This document shows, one piece after another, positions 1 through 10,883 of a DNA stretch of 64,000 bases. Position 1 is the stretch's first letter. Each line of letters starts with the position of its first letter. The position numbers and the translations under genes were made by a program. Source of the stretch: Tribonema minus. Lineage: Eukaryota; Sar; Xanthophyceae; Tribonematales; Tribonemataceae. The stretch lies in NCBI GenBank assembly GCA_017506865.1, contig JAFCMP010000075.1, positions 270,148 to 334,147 of the forward strand, given 5' to 3'. The notes beneath the pieces are model-generated. The model saw only the letters and a list, made by a program, of their open reading frames with translations, did no database searches and was not told the DNA's origin.

Positions 1-150
1 ATTACATGGTACTTGACAGGGGCAGCCTGACAGTTGACAGACAAATTGTACTCACCTCCAAGTGCTTGAGCACCTGCTGATGCCGCACATGGCTCCTCAG
101 GGTTAGGGGCAGGGTTAGGGTTGACCCTGAGCGCCCTGCGGACAGAGAAA
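1..150. other. Leader of the non-LTR element, with telomere-like motifs
   Basis: There is no gene here. Positions 98-122 hold a run of degenerate telomere-like units (GGGTTAGGGG, AGGGTTAGGG) ending about 30 bp before the first ATG of the reverse transcriptase ORF. The true 5' end of the element cannot be placed because the window begins here. Confidence 0.5.
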
Positions 151-3100
151 ATGGCATCACATATCGATATTGAGCCAGTCACACACTGTAATATAAGGTG
201 TACCCGCGGGACGGCCGTGGGATGGGCGGACATGGACGTGGACCCGCCGGACGATGCCGCGTCACCGCCCCCCCCGACCACCACCACCAGTGGCAGGCCC
301 TCAAAGCCCCAGGCACGAGCATCCCTGGCTTGGGACCTCTCGACGCCCTCGGTCGTCCACGCACTTGACCAGACCAATGAGGCGGATCTACTGCTGCTGC
401 GGTTCACCACGACTGCCAACCCCTTCCGCACTCAGCTGCAGTGCACCCAGTGGGCACGGCTAGTGGAGCACGCCACACGACTACTGGCGGACGCCACAGA
501 CAGTGCACGTGAGGCGGCACGGGTGCGCCTCCACCATGGTGCCGGGGCGTTTGCTCATCAGGTTTCTCAGACTCTAGTGCAGCGCGGCTACAGGCTGCTG
601 CACCTGCTAGCAGCGATGGCCTTTGGTAGGCAACCGGAGGGAACCGGTATGCCGCCTGCGGCCCGGCTGGCAGCGTTGCTGTCTGGCGACTTCGCGGAGC
701 TACTGAGAAAGACGCTGTCAGCAGCAGCGGCGCTGCGGGCCCCCAAACCAAACAACGCAGCTATGGCGTCGGCACAAACGAACTTCGATGCCGACTGGAC
801 GGAGGCTGACTCCAGGCAGCAAACAGCATGCGCTGCCCTCTCAGGCAAGCGACGGGGGGTAGGCTTGGCTGCCGCACGACTAGAGGCGCGTGAAGCATGC
901 GCCCCAGCAGACGAGGTCACGGCACAGGTGCTGGCAGCAAAGCACCCTGAAACTGGCACCCGGCCGGGGGTAGTCGATACGCCAATGGAGCAAGTGCGCG
1001 GCCTGGTACGCGACGCCCGGCGGCACTGCTTACACAGCGCAGGGGTGGCAACGACCACCGGGCCAGCTGGCAGCGGCAGTCCTGTCTTCGAATCGGGTCA
1101 GGCACATGATCACAGCGATAGGCCTGAGGATGCTGCCAGCGCAGCCGGACGGCGCCTCGAGGTGGAGGCGGCAGACATACTGTCGACCTTGTCCGCAGCA
1201 GGGGCGGGGAAGGCAGGAGGGCTGGACGGCCTACGCTATGAACACCTCTTGATGGCCGCTGGGCCTGGTGCACCAGTGAAAGCAGCCACCCGCCCCGTGA
1301 GCAGTGCCTCGCCAGGACTAGCTGGTGATTCAGAATCAGATGTGATGGAACCGGCATTCGCTCATCACCTGGCCAAGGTGTTCACGACGCTGCTTGTTGA
1401 GCCCGAACTGCTGCCGGAGCAATCGCAACGGCTTCTCCGCGCCGCGGCCCTCTCAGGCATAGGACAGAAGCGGCGTCCGATCGCCTGCTCCAGTGTCTGG
1501 CGCAGACTCCTCGGGTCCACAGCGGCACGGAGTGTCAAGGGCAAGATATCGGGGCTGCTGGCCTCCATGTCGCAGTTTGGCGTAGGATACCGGTCTGGCG
1601 TCGAGCATGTGGCAGCGCGCGCGCGCGTGTGGCACGAGCTGTATGGCACCACTATCCAACTGGACTGTGAGAACGCATTTAACAGTGTGGATCGCGCCGC
1701 CATTGTGCGGGGGCTTATGCTCTTCTGTCCGGAGCTGCTCCCGCACTTTGAGTCCGTATACTGTGGTGACACTGCCCCAGAGATGCGGGTGGAGGTGAAC
1801 GGTGAAGCTCGCATTATCTGCTCCCACCTAGGGTGCCAGCAAGGGGACCCTCTAGGGCCGCTGTACTTTGCAGTGGCAGCGGCCTTCCTACTCTTCTACC
1901 CTGATGGAGTGAATGCGACGCCCGGCAGTATGCCGGCCTACGGCCACAGCACAGCGGAACCGCCAGCCCCGCACTGCGCTTTCCTGGATGACCTCAACGT
2001 GCTGCAAGCTGCCTACTTCGACGATGCAGCGGCCGCTGGGGTGGCAGAGGTGATCCGCCGGCTGGCGGCAGGGGGCCTACGCGTTCGACCAGACAAGTCG
2101 CTGGCCATCGCCATGCGCGGCACAGTGTTTGATGAAGCGGCCAGAGCACGCCTGCGCGCCCTTGACATACCGTTTGTGGACACCACCATGCCAGAATCCA
2201 GTCAGGGCTTTACATCGGTCGGGGTACCGGTAGGGCACCCAGCCTATGTGCACGCTGCCATGAGCAAGCATCTTGTCGACGCAGGGACATGGCGATTGTC
2301 GTGGCAGCTAGCTGGAATGGCGCGGCATCACCTACAGGCAGCACAGTTCATTCTACGCAGGTCACTGACGAAGCGCATGGGCTTCTTAGCTCGGGTCGTT
2401 GACACGGCTTTGAGTGAGACATGGTTGCACGCGTTTGACGGGTTCTGTGCATGGACGCTCGAACGCATGCTGCATCTGCACGGCTGCTCTACCGCGGCAG
2501 CCATGAAGTCACACCTGCTGGCCGCCTGCACTGCTGGTGACAATGAGGAAGCCAGCAGTGGCAGCGTGCTGGTATTGCCGCGCTTGGGCCCGCCAGAACT
2601 CACGGACATCGCAGTGCCACTGCGGGCGTCACGGTTGCCGGAGCGACGAGGCGGTCTGGGCATGCCGCTTTTGGGGCTACTGGCACCAGCCGCATACACG
2701 GCCCAGGCATGCACAACACTGAGGCCGGCAATAATTCATGCCACTGTGGCAGCAGGGGCCCTGAGGCTCGGCACTGACGAACACGGCGCAGTCACCTGGT
2801 TCGCGCAGCACTCATGCGCAATACGCGAGGACCAGGGACTGCCGCCAATCATCGAGGCCGTGCGACGCTCTACGCGAGCGCTGACAGCTGATGGCGGCGA
2901 AAAATCACGCACAGCTGTGGCCGAGCAGCTCCCAGCATCGTTGCTACGGTGGGCAGCAGATACGACGGCCGCAGCGTCGACGCTCCCCACTGCGGTGCAA
3001 GCGATCTACGCCGCAACTGCCGTCACGGAGACAGTGACCACTGAGCCAGCCCCACACACCCACGGCATTGTGCCTGGCGCCGAGGCGGCCGCTGCGGCGG

Positions 3101-4293
3101 CGACCGTACCTGGCCCTCAAGCCGCTGCCGCGGCTGCCCCTTCCACGCCCGCTAAAACACAAACTAGCGCGGAAGAAAGCAGCTGCAGCGGCGGGCAGGA
3201 GGACGACGACGACGACTGGGAGGCCTATGCTGATGAGATCTGCAGGAAGGTAGTGCCCCGCCGCCGGCGCGGTCACTTCACGCACGGACTACAAGCCGGC
3301 CTTTCAAATGTTCTTCGACGTCAATACGAGGATTGCCTGGTGGAGGACCTAGAGGCTGCCTCGGCTGGTGCCGTGGGCAAGCCGACGCAGGCTGCACCTA
3401 TTGGTGACTCGCGCGACACCAGCCGCCGCCGCCAACAGGCTAGCGCACGGGTCCTGGCGCAGCTGCGCAGCCAGCGTGCGTCCGGGGCAATGGCGTGGAT
3501 GAGCGTGCCACCCACTGCCAATGACCGCCCGGGTGCGGCGCCCATGTCCAGTATGGCAGCAGCCACGATGATTTTGATTGCGATCTTCATAGACGGGTGG
3601 GGCATACAGGGCGAGGTGTGCCCATGGCGGTGCAGTGATGTGAGCCCCACCTCCACGCATGCGATCAGCTGCCCCAGCCAGCACATACGGGGGCACAACG
3701 CGACACACACTGCCCAAAAGCGGTGCCTGCAGCGCATCTTGAGACAGCACCATGTCTCTATTGTCCGCAATGAGGACGCTAGCGTCTTCAAGGTACCGGG
3801 GTATCGGGCGGACACAGTCATTGACCCAGGGTGTCTGCACTTTAGCAGTGCATACCGTAACAAGGGAATAGTGCTAGACACAAGTGTGCGCGCGCCCACA
3901 GCGAGCTCGAACCTGACAGGCAGAACAAATGCCTCGAACACGGACGGCTATGCTGCTGGGGTGGGGGAGGACGCGAAGGTCAAGCACCACACCGGCACCT
4001 TGACGTCATCTTGGGCTTTTGTGCCATTCGTGCAGGAGTCGTACGGACGGCTGGGCAAGCAGACAAGCCTTTTTGTTAAGGAGTTGGCAATGCACTCAGC
4101 ACTGTGCTCAGGGGGGGGGAAGGCAGATGTGTTACGCAAGGCCGGGTTAGCTAAGCGTCAGATCCTCATTGAGCTGAGCATATCGCTGGCGCGGGAGTTG
4201 GCGGAGCGCGTTATGGCGTACACACGTGGAGCGCGAATGCTGGGCTGTGTTGCGGCGCCGGTATCCAAGCTCCTAGGGCACAGCGCAGACTAG
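151..4293 (+). CDS. Non-LTR retrotransposon reverse transcriptase with C-terminal zinc knuckle and endonuclease-like domain
   Basis: The ORF encodes about 1380 aa and is uninterrupted. Reverse transcriptase motifs run in order: a GKAGGLDGL box near nt 1207, the first catalytic Asp in QLDCENAFNSVD (about 1660-1695), the GCQQGDPLGPLYF turn (about 1834) and the FLDD active site (1981-1992). Near the C-terminus a C-x3-C-x8-H-x3-C knuckle (about 3618-3660) precedes a YRAD...GIVLDTSV...ESYG stretch that looks like the restriction-like (PD-D/ExK) endonuclease of R2/CRE-type elements; that last assignment is inference. No LTRs or RNase H are seen. A poly-Asp patch and Ala-rich linkers lie between the RT and the knuckle. 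The first ATG in frame is at 151, a second at 232. The ORF is intact, so the copy may be young. It mobilises itself by target-primed reverse transcription if active. Confidence 0.82.
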   Translation: MASHIDIEPVTHCNIRCTRGTAVGWADMDVDPPDDAASPPPPTTTTSGRPSKPQARASLAWDLSTPSVVHALDQTNEADLLLLRFTTTANPFRTQLQCTQWARLVEHATRLLADATDSAREAARVRLHHGAGAFAHQVSQTLVQRGYRLLHLLAAMAFGRQPEGTGMPPAARLAALLSGDFAELLRKTLSAAAALRAPKPNNAAMASAQTNFDADWTEADSRQQTACAALSGKRRGVGLAAARLEAREACAPADEVTAQVLAAKHPETGTRPGVVDTPMEQVRGLVRDARRHCLHSAGVATTTGPAGSGSPVFESGQAHDHSDRPEDAASAAGRRLEVEAADILSTLSAAGAGKAGGLDGLRYEHLLMAAGPGAPVKAATRPVSSASPGLAGDSESDVMEPAFAHHLAKVFTTLLVEPELLPEQSQRLLRAAALSGIGQKRRPIACSSVWRRLLGSTAARSVKGKISGLLASMSQFGVGYRSGVEHVAARARVWHELYGTTIQLDCENAFNSVDRAAIVRGLMLFCPELLPHFESVYCGDTAPEMRVEVNGEARIICSHLGCQQGDPLGPLYFAVAAAFLLFYPDGVNATPGSMPAYGHSTAEPPAPHCAFLDDLNVLQAAYFDDAAAAGVAEVIRRLAAGGLRVRPDKSLAIAMRGTVFDEAARARLRALDIPFVDTTMPESSQGFTSVGVPVGHPAYVHAAMSKHLVDAGTWRLSWQLAGMARHHLQAAQFILRRSLTKRMGFLARVVDTALSETWLHAFDGFCAWTLERMLHLHGCSTAAAMKSHLLAACTAGDNEEASSGSVLVLPRLGPPELTDIAVPLRASRLPERRGGLGMPLLGLLAPAAYTAQACTTLRPAIIHATVAAGALRLGTDEHGAVTWFAQHSCAIREDQGLPPIIEAVRRSTRALTADGGEKSRTAVAEQLPASLLRWAADTTAAASTLPTAVQAIYAATAVTETVTTEPAPHTHGIVPGAEAAAAAATVPGPQAAAAAAPSTPAKTQTSAEESSCSGGQEDDDDDWEAYADEICRKVVPRRRRGHFTHGLQAGLSNVLRRQYEDCLVEDLEAASAGAVGKPTQAAPIGDSRDTSRRRQQASARVLAQLRSQRASGAMAWMSVPPTANDRPGAAPMSSMAAATMILIAIFIDGWGIQGEVCPWRCSDVSPTSTHAISCPSQHIRGHNATHTAQKRCLQRILRQHHVSIVRNEDASVFKVPGYRADTVIDPGCLHFSSAYRNKGIVLDTSVRAPTASSNLTGRTNASNTDGYAAGVGEDAKVKHHTGTLTSSWAFVPFVQESYGRLGKQTSLFVKELAMHSALCSGGGKADVLRKAGLAKRQILIELSISLARELAERVMAYTRGARMLGCVAAPVSKLLGHSAD

Positions 4294-5265
4294 GCTGCTG
4301 CGTTGACGCAAGCTTTTCGATTGCATAGGCAACCCGGCCTCCCTTGGGCCTTTATAAATACAAGTCCATACGTACACTAGGCTCTCAAACTGACCGTTGA
4401 CCACATGGTCGCAAGTGGCAGACCGTGAGGATGATGTAGCCATGCTCAACTGCTAGTTGGTGTGGCACACAGTGCTTGCTGACAGCAGGCTGATCTTTTG
4501 TCAAAGTTGAAAAGTTTTGGAACAATTACAGGGGGTGACAGCGTAATGTTCTGCGGCTTTACGGTTTGAAAGGTCTAGTTCGCGCGCTACAACAGTTATG
4601 GCAGTTGAGTCCGGGGTTAACACTGTGGCATAGCTGTGGTGTGGCAACTGACCCAACACCGGCTTATATTCTCGAGAATATAGGATGACGCACGCTAGAT
4701 TCTCGCGGCAACAGGTTGACGCGCGGTATATTCCCAGGTCAACACTGCCGACACCCGCTTCACTCTTCAGCCCCGCGGCTTCTGACCTGCGGACTACAAC
4801 AGCGCCACCGGCAGCTAATCACAAGACCACAGGTACGCCGCCATGAAGTTCCGCACTGCACCTCACAGCACTTGCATTCCGCAGGCTAGTGTTGCTCGAG
4901 CAGTAGTGTATTCCCCAGACTTGACGGGAGTGCTTGGAGTGTTGCTGTAGGGCATCACTGTAATCCGCAGACTCTGGTATGGTGGTTAGAGTATTGACAT
5001 TTGCACAGGCATGCTGCTTAGGCCTATGTGTACTAAGTATGTGTATTAAGTGAAGTCGTCGTCATCGGCAACGATAGGTGTGGCTCAGACTGTGCGCCGC
5101 TGTGTCTATCTCCCACCCGTGAGGTGCAATGGCGTCAACTTCAGGGCAAAATGTTTTGTGTTACTTCACAATGTACACATGGCTCAGTTGGAAGAGTTTC
5201 TTCTAGCATTAGTGCTCACATGCCTTACTAACACATTGCATCTCCCCCCGTTCATGCAGGCAACG
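4294..5265. other. 3' tail of the element, intergenic DNA and likely 5'UTR intron
   Basis: There is no coding region. An 18-bp perfect palindrome, TATATTCTC plus its reverse complement, lies at 4665-4682. A plausible donor (ACAG/GTACGCC, about 4831) and an acceptor (TTCATGCAG, ending about 5259, six bases before the ATG of the next gene) suggest a 5'UTR intron for that gene. Confidence 0.4.
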
Positions 5266-7173
5266 ATGGCCTTGAGCGACATTGTCGGTGTCAATGCTGC
5301 GGCTCGCAGGAGCAAGTACCTCAGCGGCAAGATCAAGGCTCGTATGACCACGCTCGTGCCTGCAAAGGCCGGCGACAACATGGGCATTGCGATAGAGAAA
5401 GACAAGAGAATCAAGTTGCGCAAGGTGACGCAGCGCAAGGTCGGCGAGACGTTCGCATTCCTGGAGTCAATCATTGAGAGCGAGGTGAGAGCTGCAGCGC
5501 GCACAATGTTATACACCTGCTCTGCGCACCTGATTTTGTCTGATCTACGCACGCGCAGCGCTGTACGCTTTACACCCGCCCTGTGCCTCGCTTGTGCACA
5601 ATGGTCTTATGATATGGATCGTGTTGCGCTGATCTGTGCGTGTGCAGCGCTATACACATCGCTTGTGCGCATCAGTTGTATCTAACATGAGTGCGGTAAA
5701 CCATGTGCACTCTGCCTGTGTCTGGCACCGCACAATATCCACCACCGACTTGCGACCATTGCCTTACACATGTGCATGCTCTTCACCTCCATAATCGCAC
5801 TTTGCACAGATCTCATGGGTCAAGAGCGAGAGGCATTCAACAGAGCTGCTCAGCACGAACGTGGTGAACCCAGGCACCAACGAGAAGATGCTTCTCTACT
5901 CTACGCAAGAACCGTCAACAGCAGAGCAGGAGGTCGTCTTCAAGTACGCCAGGTTCGCAGATGTGGAAGCGTATGGCCTGAAGAGCGGCAAGACCCGTCT
6001 CGACGACGGCGGCTTGTTCGTTGGCACCAAGGGGCAGTCCATGGTGGTCAGCTACGGCACGTCGGCTCCCCCATCGATGCCGCGCGCTGCGCGCCCTTCT
6101 GCGCGCCCTGCTGTGCCTGCTTCTGCGCCTGCACTGCCCCCAGGTCCCGAGCAGCAGTACGACCCCGTCCCGTCCCGGAGCTGCCGTTTGACTTCGCCAC
6201 ATCATTCGGCAACTACAGGGTCTTCTTCTACAAGGACGAGCACTGGAAGAGCGGGCGAGTGGTCCAGTGCGTGCTTAACACGGGGAGGACTGCATCGTGC
6301 ACGCTCTGCGTAATGGTGTACGTGGAGATCGGTAAAGACAGGCTCGAGACGCGCGTTGCTGAGCCATACATGGAGACAAGCTTTAGAGTCATCCACACTG
6401 CGTACCATGGCAGTTGCGTGCTCGACGCCGGCAGCAACGGCCGCTGGTTCCTCCGCAAGAAAGCCTCCACCACCCTGCCTGTGGACAGGTGAGGGCATGA
6501 TTCGCAACTCCTGTACTTTCAAGTCCAGCGCTTGCGCTATCACATGCTAATGAACATGCGTACCTGAAGCATGGAACCCCTGCTAACGTTACATTTTGCT
6601 TGTGCACCTGTACATACTTGGAGCACGACTGGTAGAGGTGCTATTGACACTATCTACACGTTGCTCTTGCATGTGCCCGTGCTTGAAGTAGAAGTGTGTA
6701 ATAGTGCTACTGATGTTTTGTCGCTCTTGCTCAAGTACACGCCTCTAGGTACAAGAAGTAGATGTATAGCTCGTTCAGATGTTATATTTTTTTCTCTCAC
6801 ACAGGTGCAAATGTGAACAAGAGCTGTCGTTACGGTATGTGTTGCATGAGCATGCACTGACAGAAGAGTGGAGTGCATACACTCACATGCATCTTTCTAA
6901 CACTTCAACTCTCCACCCGCTCTGTATGTCAACAGGTCGGTCACCCCACCCCCGCCTACCGCCGCACCGCCCACGCCCACGCCCGCGCCTGCCGCCCCGA
7001 AAGCACCAGCGCCCACCGCCGCCACATCTTCAACCAGCCGCACGGATGAGCACGCCCTGTCGTATGTCCTTGCACACGCGCTGCCAGGGCAGGGTGTTGT
7101 GTCCCTCGGAGACGCGTGGCGCAAGTTCCTGCTTCAGCGCGCTGTCATCGTCTTCAACGGCTGTTCTTCTTGA
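5266..7173 (+). CDS. Four-exon gene of unknown function (about 350 aa)
   Basis: I do not recognise the family. My model is exons 5266-5484, 5810-6060, 6144-6488 and 6936-7173, which adds up to 1053 bp and 350 aa with all phases closing. Intron 1 (GTGAG...CACAG) and intron 3 (GTGAGG...CAACAG) are convincing. The 83-bp intron 2 has a poor donor (GTCGGC) and rests on frame continuity. The product is soluble with no membrane segment. It has a basic N-terminal part (MALSDIVGVNAAARRSKY), a central region rich in beta-type sequence (FGNYRVFFYKDEHWKSGRVV) and, after a Pro/Ala/Thr-rich linker, a short C-terminal module (DEHALSYVLAHALPGQG...). The ATG at 5266 is chosen because a splice acceptor lies just upstream. 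The stop overlaps by 21 bp a possible convergent minus-strand exon. Confidence 0.6.
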
Positions 7174-7305
7174 ACTTGGCTGAGTCGAGGCGCTTGTTGG
7201 TCTTCTTGGACCTGTCCGGGTCGGTGGTGTAGTCGTGGAAGATGAATGAGGGGTCCCATTGATATCCCTTTGAAAAAGTCTCTTTGATTTTGGGACAGCC
7301 TGGCC
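7153..7305 (-). CDS. Possible last exon of a minus-strand gene
   Basis: On the minus strand an open stretch reads PKIKETFSKGYQWDPSFIF, continues HDYTTDPDRSKKTNKRLD and ends at a TGA (7153-7155). The composition (aromatic core followed by a Lys/Arg-rich tail) looks like a real protein end, not a frame shadow. The upstream boundary is guessed from a CAG acceptor near 7305. It overlaps the end of the plus-strand gene tail to tail. No family is recognised. Confidence 0.33.
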
Positions 7306-8509
7306 TGTCAGTGGGCGCTCAACGGCGTAATGGCTGAGAGGATCGTCGCGCTGGCAGCACTGAGCAACAGGAGCAAGCTACGTCAAAGAAATTGATAATT
7401 GCTGCAAGTAGCAACTGACAAGTGCTGCAAACTAGCAATTCCGTCATTCTGTGCAAGTGACACAACCGCAAGCTATGCTGCGCAACCTGCTGCAAACGCG
7501 GGAGTTAGGTGAGCATGGCCATGTACCAGTCGCAGCAGAGGCAGGCACAGGCATCGTCGCCGGCACCAGATGGCTGACCTGCACCACAGCAAGTGAGTTT
7601 TTAAGCGAGGGATCCCAAAGGCGGAGGTTCAGGCGAACGTGAGGGATGCTGGGGCCTGGTCACGGAGCCTTGATGTATCGTGCGTACGCGCTTGCGTAAA
7701 TTCAAAATTGATTTTGTAGCACACTTCAGGTGGCGCTGATGCCGGAAGAGTACTGCTACTGCTGCCTTAGCCTGCTGTACGTATCTTGACACCATCATCT
7801 CATGTAGTGGGTGGCGTGCGGTGAGGTCACCCATGTTTGCATGCGTAGGCCAAGGAACGACGTCCAGCAAAGGAAAATGGGAACCCTAGAACAGTAAAAC
7901 CTCCCCTTGTCTGCCGAAGTACGCGCATCCTCTCAACTCATACTGCTTGACTTGTTCCTACAGGCTCGTGATTATTTGCTGCAGAGTGGTTCATGTACAT
8001 CATTCTTCAGATCCACGTGTACTTGATCCGTGCCAGAGCTTGAGGTGTGCGCGATCAAAGGGGATGACGCAGCACACATGGTTATGCTCTGAAACTAACT
8101 GCCACAATCAAACAGCAGTTGCAACCGCAATGAGGCCAGTCTCACAGACTTGCAAGTCCTGCTCCACCGTGACTGATAGGACTGATTGACACATCTCTTA
8201 CAATGAAGCGACGCAAGTAGTCGACACAAGGAGCGATGAACAATGTTGTCAGGGGAAGCATTGGTTTATACTTTCGGAAGCCTTCAGCATGTCTTGCCCA
8301 GGATGTATCCCTCAAACGAAGCGACCGGCACTCCAGGCGCATTTTGTTGATTGAGTACCATCAGAGGTGCCACACACTTGAGCAGTGCTGGCGCGGCGAC
8401 CCAGGGCAAAAGCAAGTGAAATGCATCAAGACCAAAAACCTCACAATACCAAAGTTGAAAGTTGAGAAAAAATGAATAAAAAGGAATCGCCCCGTGCCTG
8501 TGAGCTTAC
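7306..8509. other. Spacer or intron with no supported gene
   Basis: I see no reading frame with coding character. If the minus-strand exons at 8510-8783 and 7153-7305 belong to one gene, this is intronic; their phases do not match directly, so at least one more exon would be needed. Confidence 0.35.
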
Positions 8510-8783
8510 CTTGTTCTGCTGCGCGCGGCTTATCTCGTCCATAAGGCAGTCCATGTGGTGGTCAAAATCCTTTTCCAACTCTTCCAGCTGTGCCAGCTGC
8601 TGACCTTCTCAGTCTTTGATGTAAGCCGCGAATACCCTCTGCTGCTCTGGCAGGTCTCTCGTCATAGCTATCAGGACCTTTATGACGTCTGTCACTGCTT
8701 CCAGGGTCTCCGTGGAACTAGCTGTGGGCTGGACGACGGGATGCGATGTGAAGCGCACATAATCGATTTGGCGCGAGCACTAT
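8510..8783 (-). pseudogene. Minus-strand exon with one in-frame TGA, family unknown
   Basis: The minus strand reads YVRFTSHPVVQPTASS, then LEAVTDVIKVLIAMTRDLPE, then QQRVFAAYIKD, a TGA (8609-8611), and in the same frame GQQLAQLEELEKDFDHHMD and CLMDEISRAQQNK. It ends at a consensus donor (AACAAG/GTAAG). The acceptor is probably TAATAG at about 8784. The helical, heptad-like pattern runs on both sides of the TGA, so the frame is coding and the stop is secondary (decay, sequencing error or a hidden splice). I cannot name the protein. Confidence 0.42.
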
Positions 8784-9074
8784 TAGGCAGCAGCACAAGT
8801 GCAGCAGACTGTTGACAACTGTGTGGTGGGGGGAAAACCATCCTCACGGGGAACGCATGGCCGCAACCGCGCAATGGGTTGCCACACAAAACGCCCGGGT
8901 GGGTGGGAGGATTTTGCAATCAGTCTCCGCCTGAGCTGCAAGCTCCACGTGCCACCTTGGGCAACGTTGGCGTGACTGCTGCATGTCAGCCAGAGACTGC
9001 GCCGCGTGTGACTGCACACCAAGACCATAACCCCCTTCCTCCTCATGCCCCCTGCTGGTTCCTGGTTTTTGGCT

Positions 9075-9369
9075 TCATTTTGTGCCAAAAATGCCGAAAA
9101 CTTTGAACTTTGTGACGGGACCCTGCTCGTCTGCTGCGACAGGACTCTGGTCTGCTGCTGTGACTGGCACCGCATTGGCCTGAGACGGAGGTGACGCTGC
9201 AAGCTCTGCTGTGAGGGACTGCTCGTTTGTCGCTGGAGCTCTTGACGTTGGGCGTGGCCCCCTCGAAGATGTCTTGCGTGTACGCCTCCAAAACCTCATC
9301 ATGCTGGCTCGCGCCACACTCCGCAGCAGGGTGCTCTTGGGCCCAGCCAGCTATGACGATGTGTTGCAC
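9075..9369 (-). CDS. Possible 5' exon(s) of a minus-strand gene divergent from syntaxin
   Basis: Two overlapping minus-strand frames look partly coding. One reads HDEVLEAYTQDIFEGATPNV from about 9369. The other reads ATNEQSLTAELAASPPSQAN and ends FKVFGIFGTK at 9075. A one-base frame change or tiny intron near 9235 would join them. It lies head to head with the syntaxin gene. This is weak evidence and no family is recognised. Confidence 0.28.
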
Positions 9370-9551
9370 ATACTACTGCGCGCAAGCAGAGAACGAGAGA
9401 GTGGCAGACACGGGTACGATCGACGCAGTACAGGTCGTGCCGAACAAAGTGCCACAACAACTAACTTCGTTTATTCTTACGCAACTTCTCGAAGAATAAG
9501 TTGAACTACAGTTCGTGTTGGAAAAGTGTGTGTGAGTTTGGAAGGGAGGAC

Positions 9552-10883
9552 ATGATCGATAGAACCGCAGAGTTTCAAGGGTGTATCAGAGTGCTGCACC
9601 AGCACGATGGTCGGCCAGACCAGCGACCGCAATATGAAGCACCGCAGCCAACGGACTTTACGAAAGCTGTGTCTGCTCTGGCACTTAGCCTGGAGGGGAC
9701 CGCCAAGCTGATCGAGCAGCTAATGAGGCTGGTGGGCCGGAAGGGCACCAGCAATGATCCCACTATGGAGATCACGGACGTGAGCAGGCTTTTCAAAGGT
9801 GACATGGACGCTGTGCAGCAGGAGCTCAGCGCTCTGCAGGCGTTCATTGACGGGCGATCGGGCAAGCGAGGGGCCCCTGCGCCCGGCAGTCAGCGCCACA
9901 AGCACTCACTTTATATGCTGGACGCGCTGAAGCAGCTGGCGCAGGAGCAGGTGGCAGCTTTTCAGGCAGCCTTGAAGCAGCGGAACGCCGTCATGAGGGA
10001 ACTCAACGACAGGCGGAAAGTCTACTCGACGACACGCAGCGTGGGCCTGAGCGTGCAGATGAACTCCCCGCTTTTCGGACACCATGCCGTTGCCAGCAAG
10101 GGCCACGCCAGCCCAGCAGGGCCCGCGGCCGCCTTCAACGCCTCACCAGGGCAGGCGAGATCAGGGTCTCTTCCTGGGCAGGGTCCCCGACCACAACCCC
10201 CGCCCTCATCCTACAACGGCGCGCACCAACACCAGCCGTCGCAACAGCGGCAGCCAGATGCGGAAGCAGTAGCAATGCGGCAGCGGCCATTCGCGTCGCC
10301 TCCGCTGCGCCCCCCCCCGCCATGGGCATCGCCCGCCGGTCACGCCGACAGCAGCCCCTACGTCGGCAAGTCGCCGCCGCCGCCGCTGCTGCCGCCGCCG
10401 CCGCCGCAACAGCACCCCACGCCCCCTCTGCCGCTGCCGTATCCTGCGGCAGCAGGTGGGGCCACCAGCACGCCTCCGCCGTCGCAGGCGCAGCCCAACA
10501 GCGGCGGCGGCGGATCAATGGGCCTGCGCCGGAGAGCTGCGGGGGGGGGGGACGCGGGGGGGGCGGTGGTGGCGGGGAATGCCGCGTGGCAGGTGCAGGA
10601 GCTGGAGCGTCACTCCACGAACCGGCTGGACGAGGCGCGCAAGGTGGAGAGCATGATCGGCGAGCTGGGCCACATGTTCAGCAAGTTCAGCGCGCTGGTC
10701 GCGGCGCAGGAGGAGACGGTCGTGCACATTGAGGACGACGTGGAGATGGCGCACGGGTTTGCGGTGGACGGGCACGCGCACCTGTCGCGCTACTACCAGA
10801 CCATCTCCGGCAACCGCGGCATCATCGTCAAGGTGCTGATCCTGCTGGCGTTCTTTGTGTGGGTGTTCACCATTGCCTTCTAG
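9552..10883 (+). CDS. Syntaxin-5 / Sed5-type Qa-SNARE
   Basis: This single exon encodes 443 aa. The N-terminus MIDRTAEF matches the Sed5/syntaxin-5 N-peptide (DRTxEF) that in other eukaryotes binds the SM protein Sly1. Helical Habc-type sequence follows (about residues 30-175), then a long Pro/Gly/Ala/Gln-rich linker (about 200-335) with perfect CCG/GCC runs. The SNARE helix (about 350-415) has the ionic-layer Gln in LVAAQEETV, and a C-terminal membrane anchor (GIIVKVLILLAFFVWVFTIAF, 21 residues with its first Gly) ends the protein with almost no lumenal tail. From family knowledge it drives ER-Golgi and intra-Golgi fusion. The start at 9552 is set by the N-peptide. The linker is much longer than usual and contains G-runs at nt 10540-10565 that could hide indels, but the frame is intact. 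Confidence 0.9.
   Translation: MIDRTAEFQGCIRVLHQHDGRPDQRPQYEAPQPTDFTKAVSALALSLEGTAKLIEQLMRLVGRKGTSNDPTMEITDVSRLFKGDMDAVQQELSALQAFIDGRSGKRGAPAPGSQRHKHSLYMLDALKQLAQEQVAAFQAALKQRNAVMRELNDRRKVYSTTRSVGLSVQMNSPLFGHHAVASKGHASPAGPAAAFNASPGQARSGSLPGQGPRPQPPPSSYNGAHQHQPSQQRQPDAEAVAMRQRPFASPPLRPPPPWASPAGHADSSPYVGKSPPPPLLPPPPPQQHPTPPLPLPYPAAAGGATSTPPPSQAQPNSGGGGSMGLRRRAAGGGDAGGAVVAGNAAWQVQELERHSTNRLDEARKVESMIGELGHMFSKFSALVAAQEETVVHIEDDVEMAHGFAVDGHAHLSRYYQTISGNRGIIVKVLILLAFFVWVFTIAF

Noticed and set aside
588..1357. Long antisense ORFs across the reverse transcriptase gene
   Set aside because: They mirror the GC-rich third positions of the sense ORF and show no domain.
4665..4682. Heat-shock element in the palindrome TATATTCTCGAGAATATA
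   Set aside because: The TTC and GAA half-sites are spaced by four bases rather than two, so it does not fit the consensus; kept only as a palindrome.
5176..5260. tRNA-like box A (TGGCTCAGTTGG)
   Set aside because: No matching box B, anticodon arm or acceptor stem follows, and it lies in an inferred 5'UTR intron.
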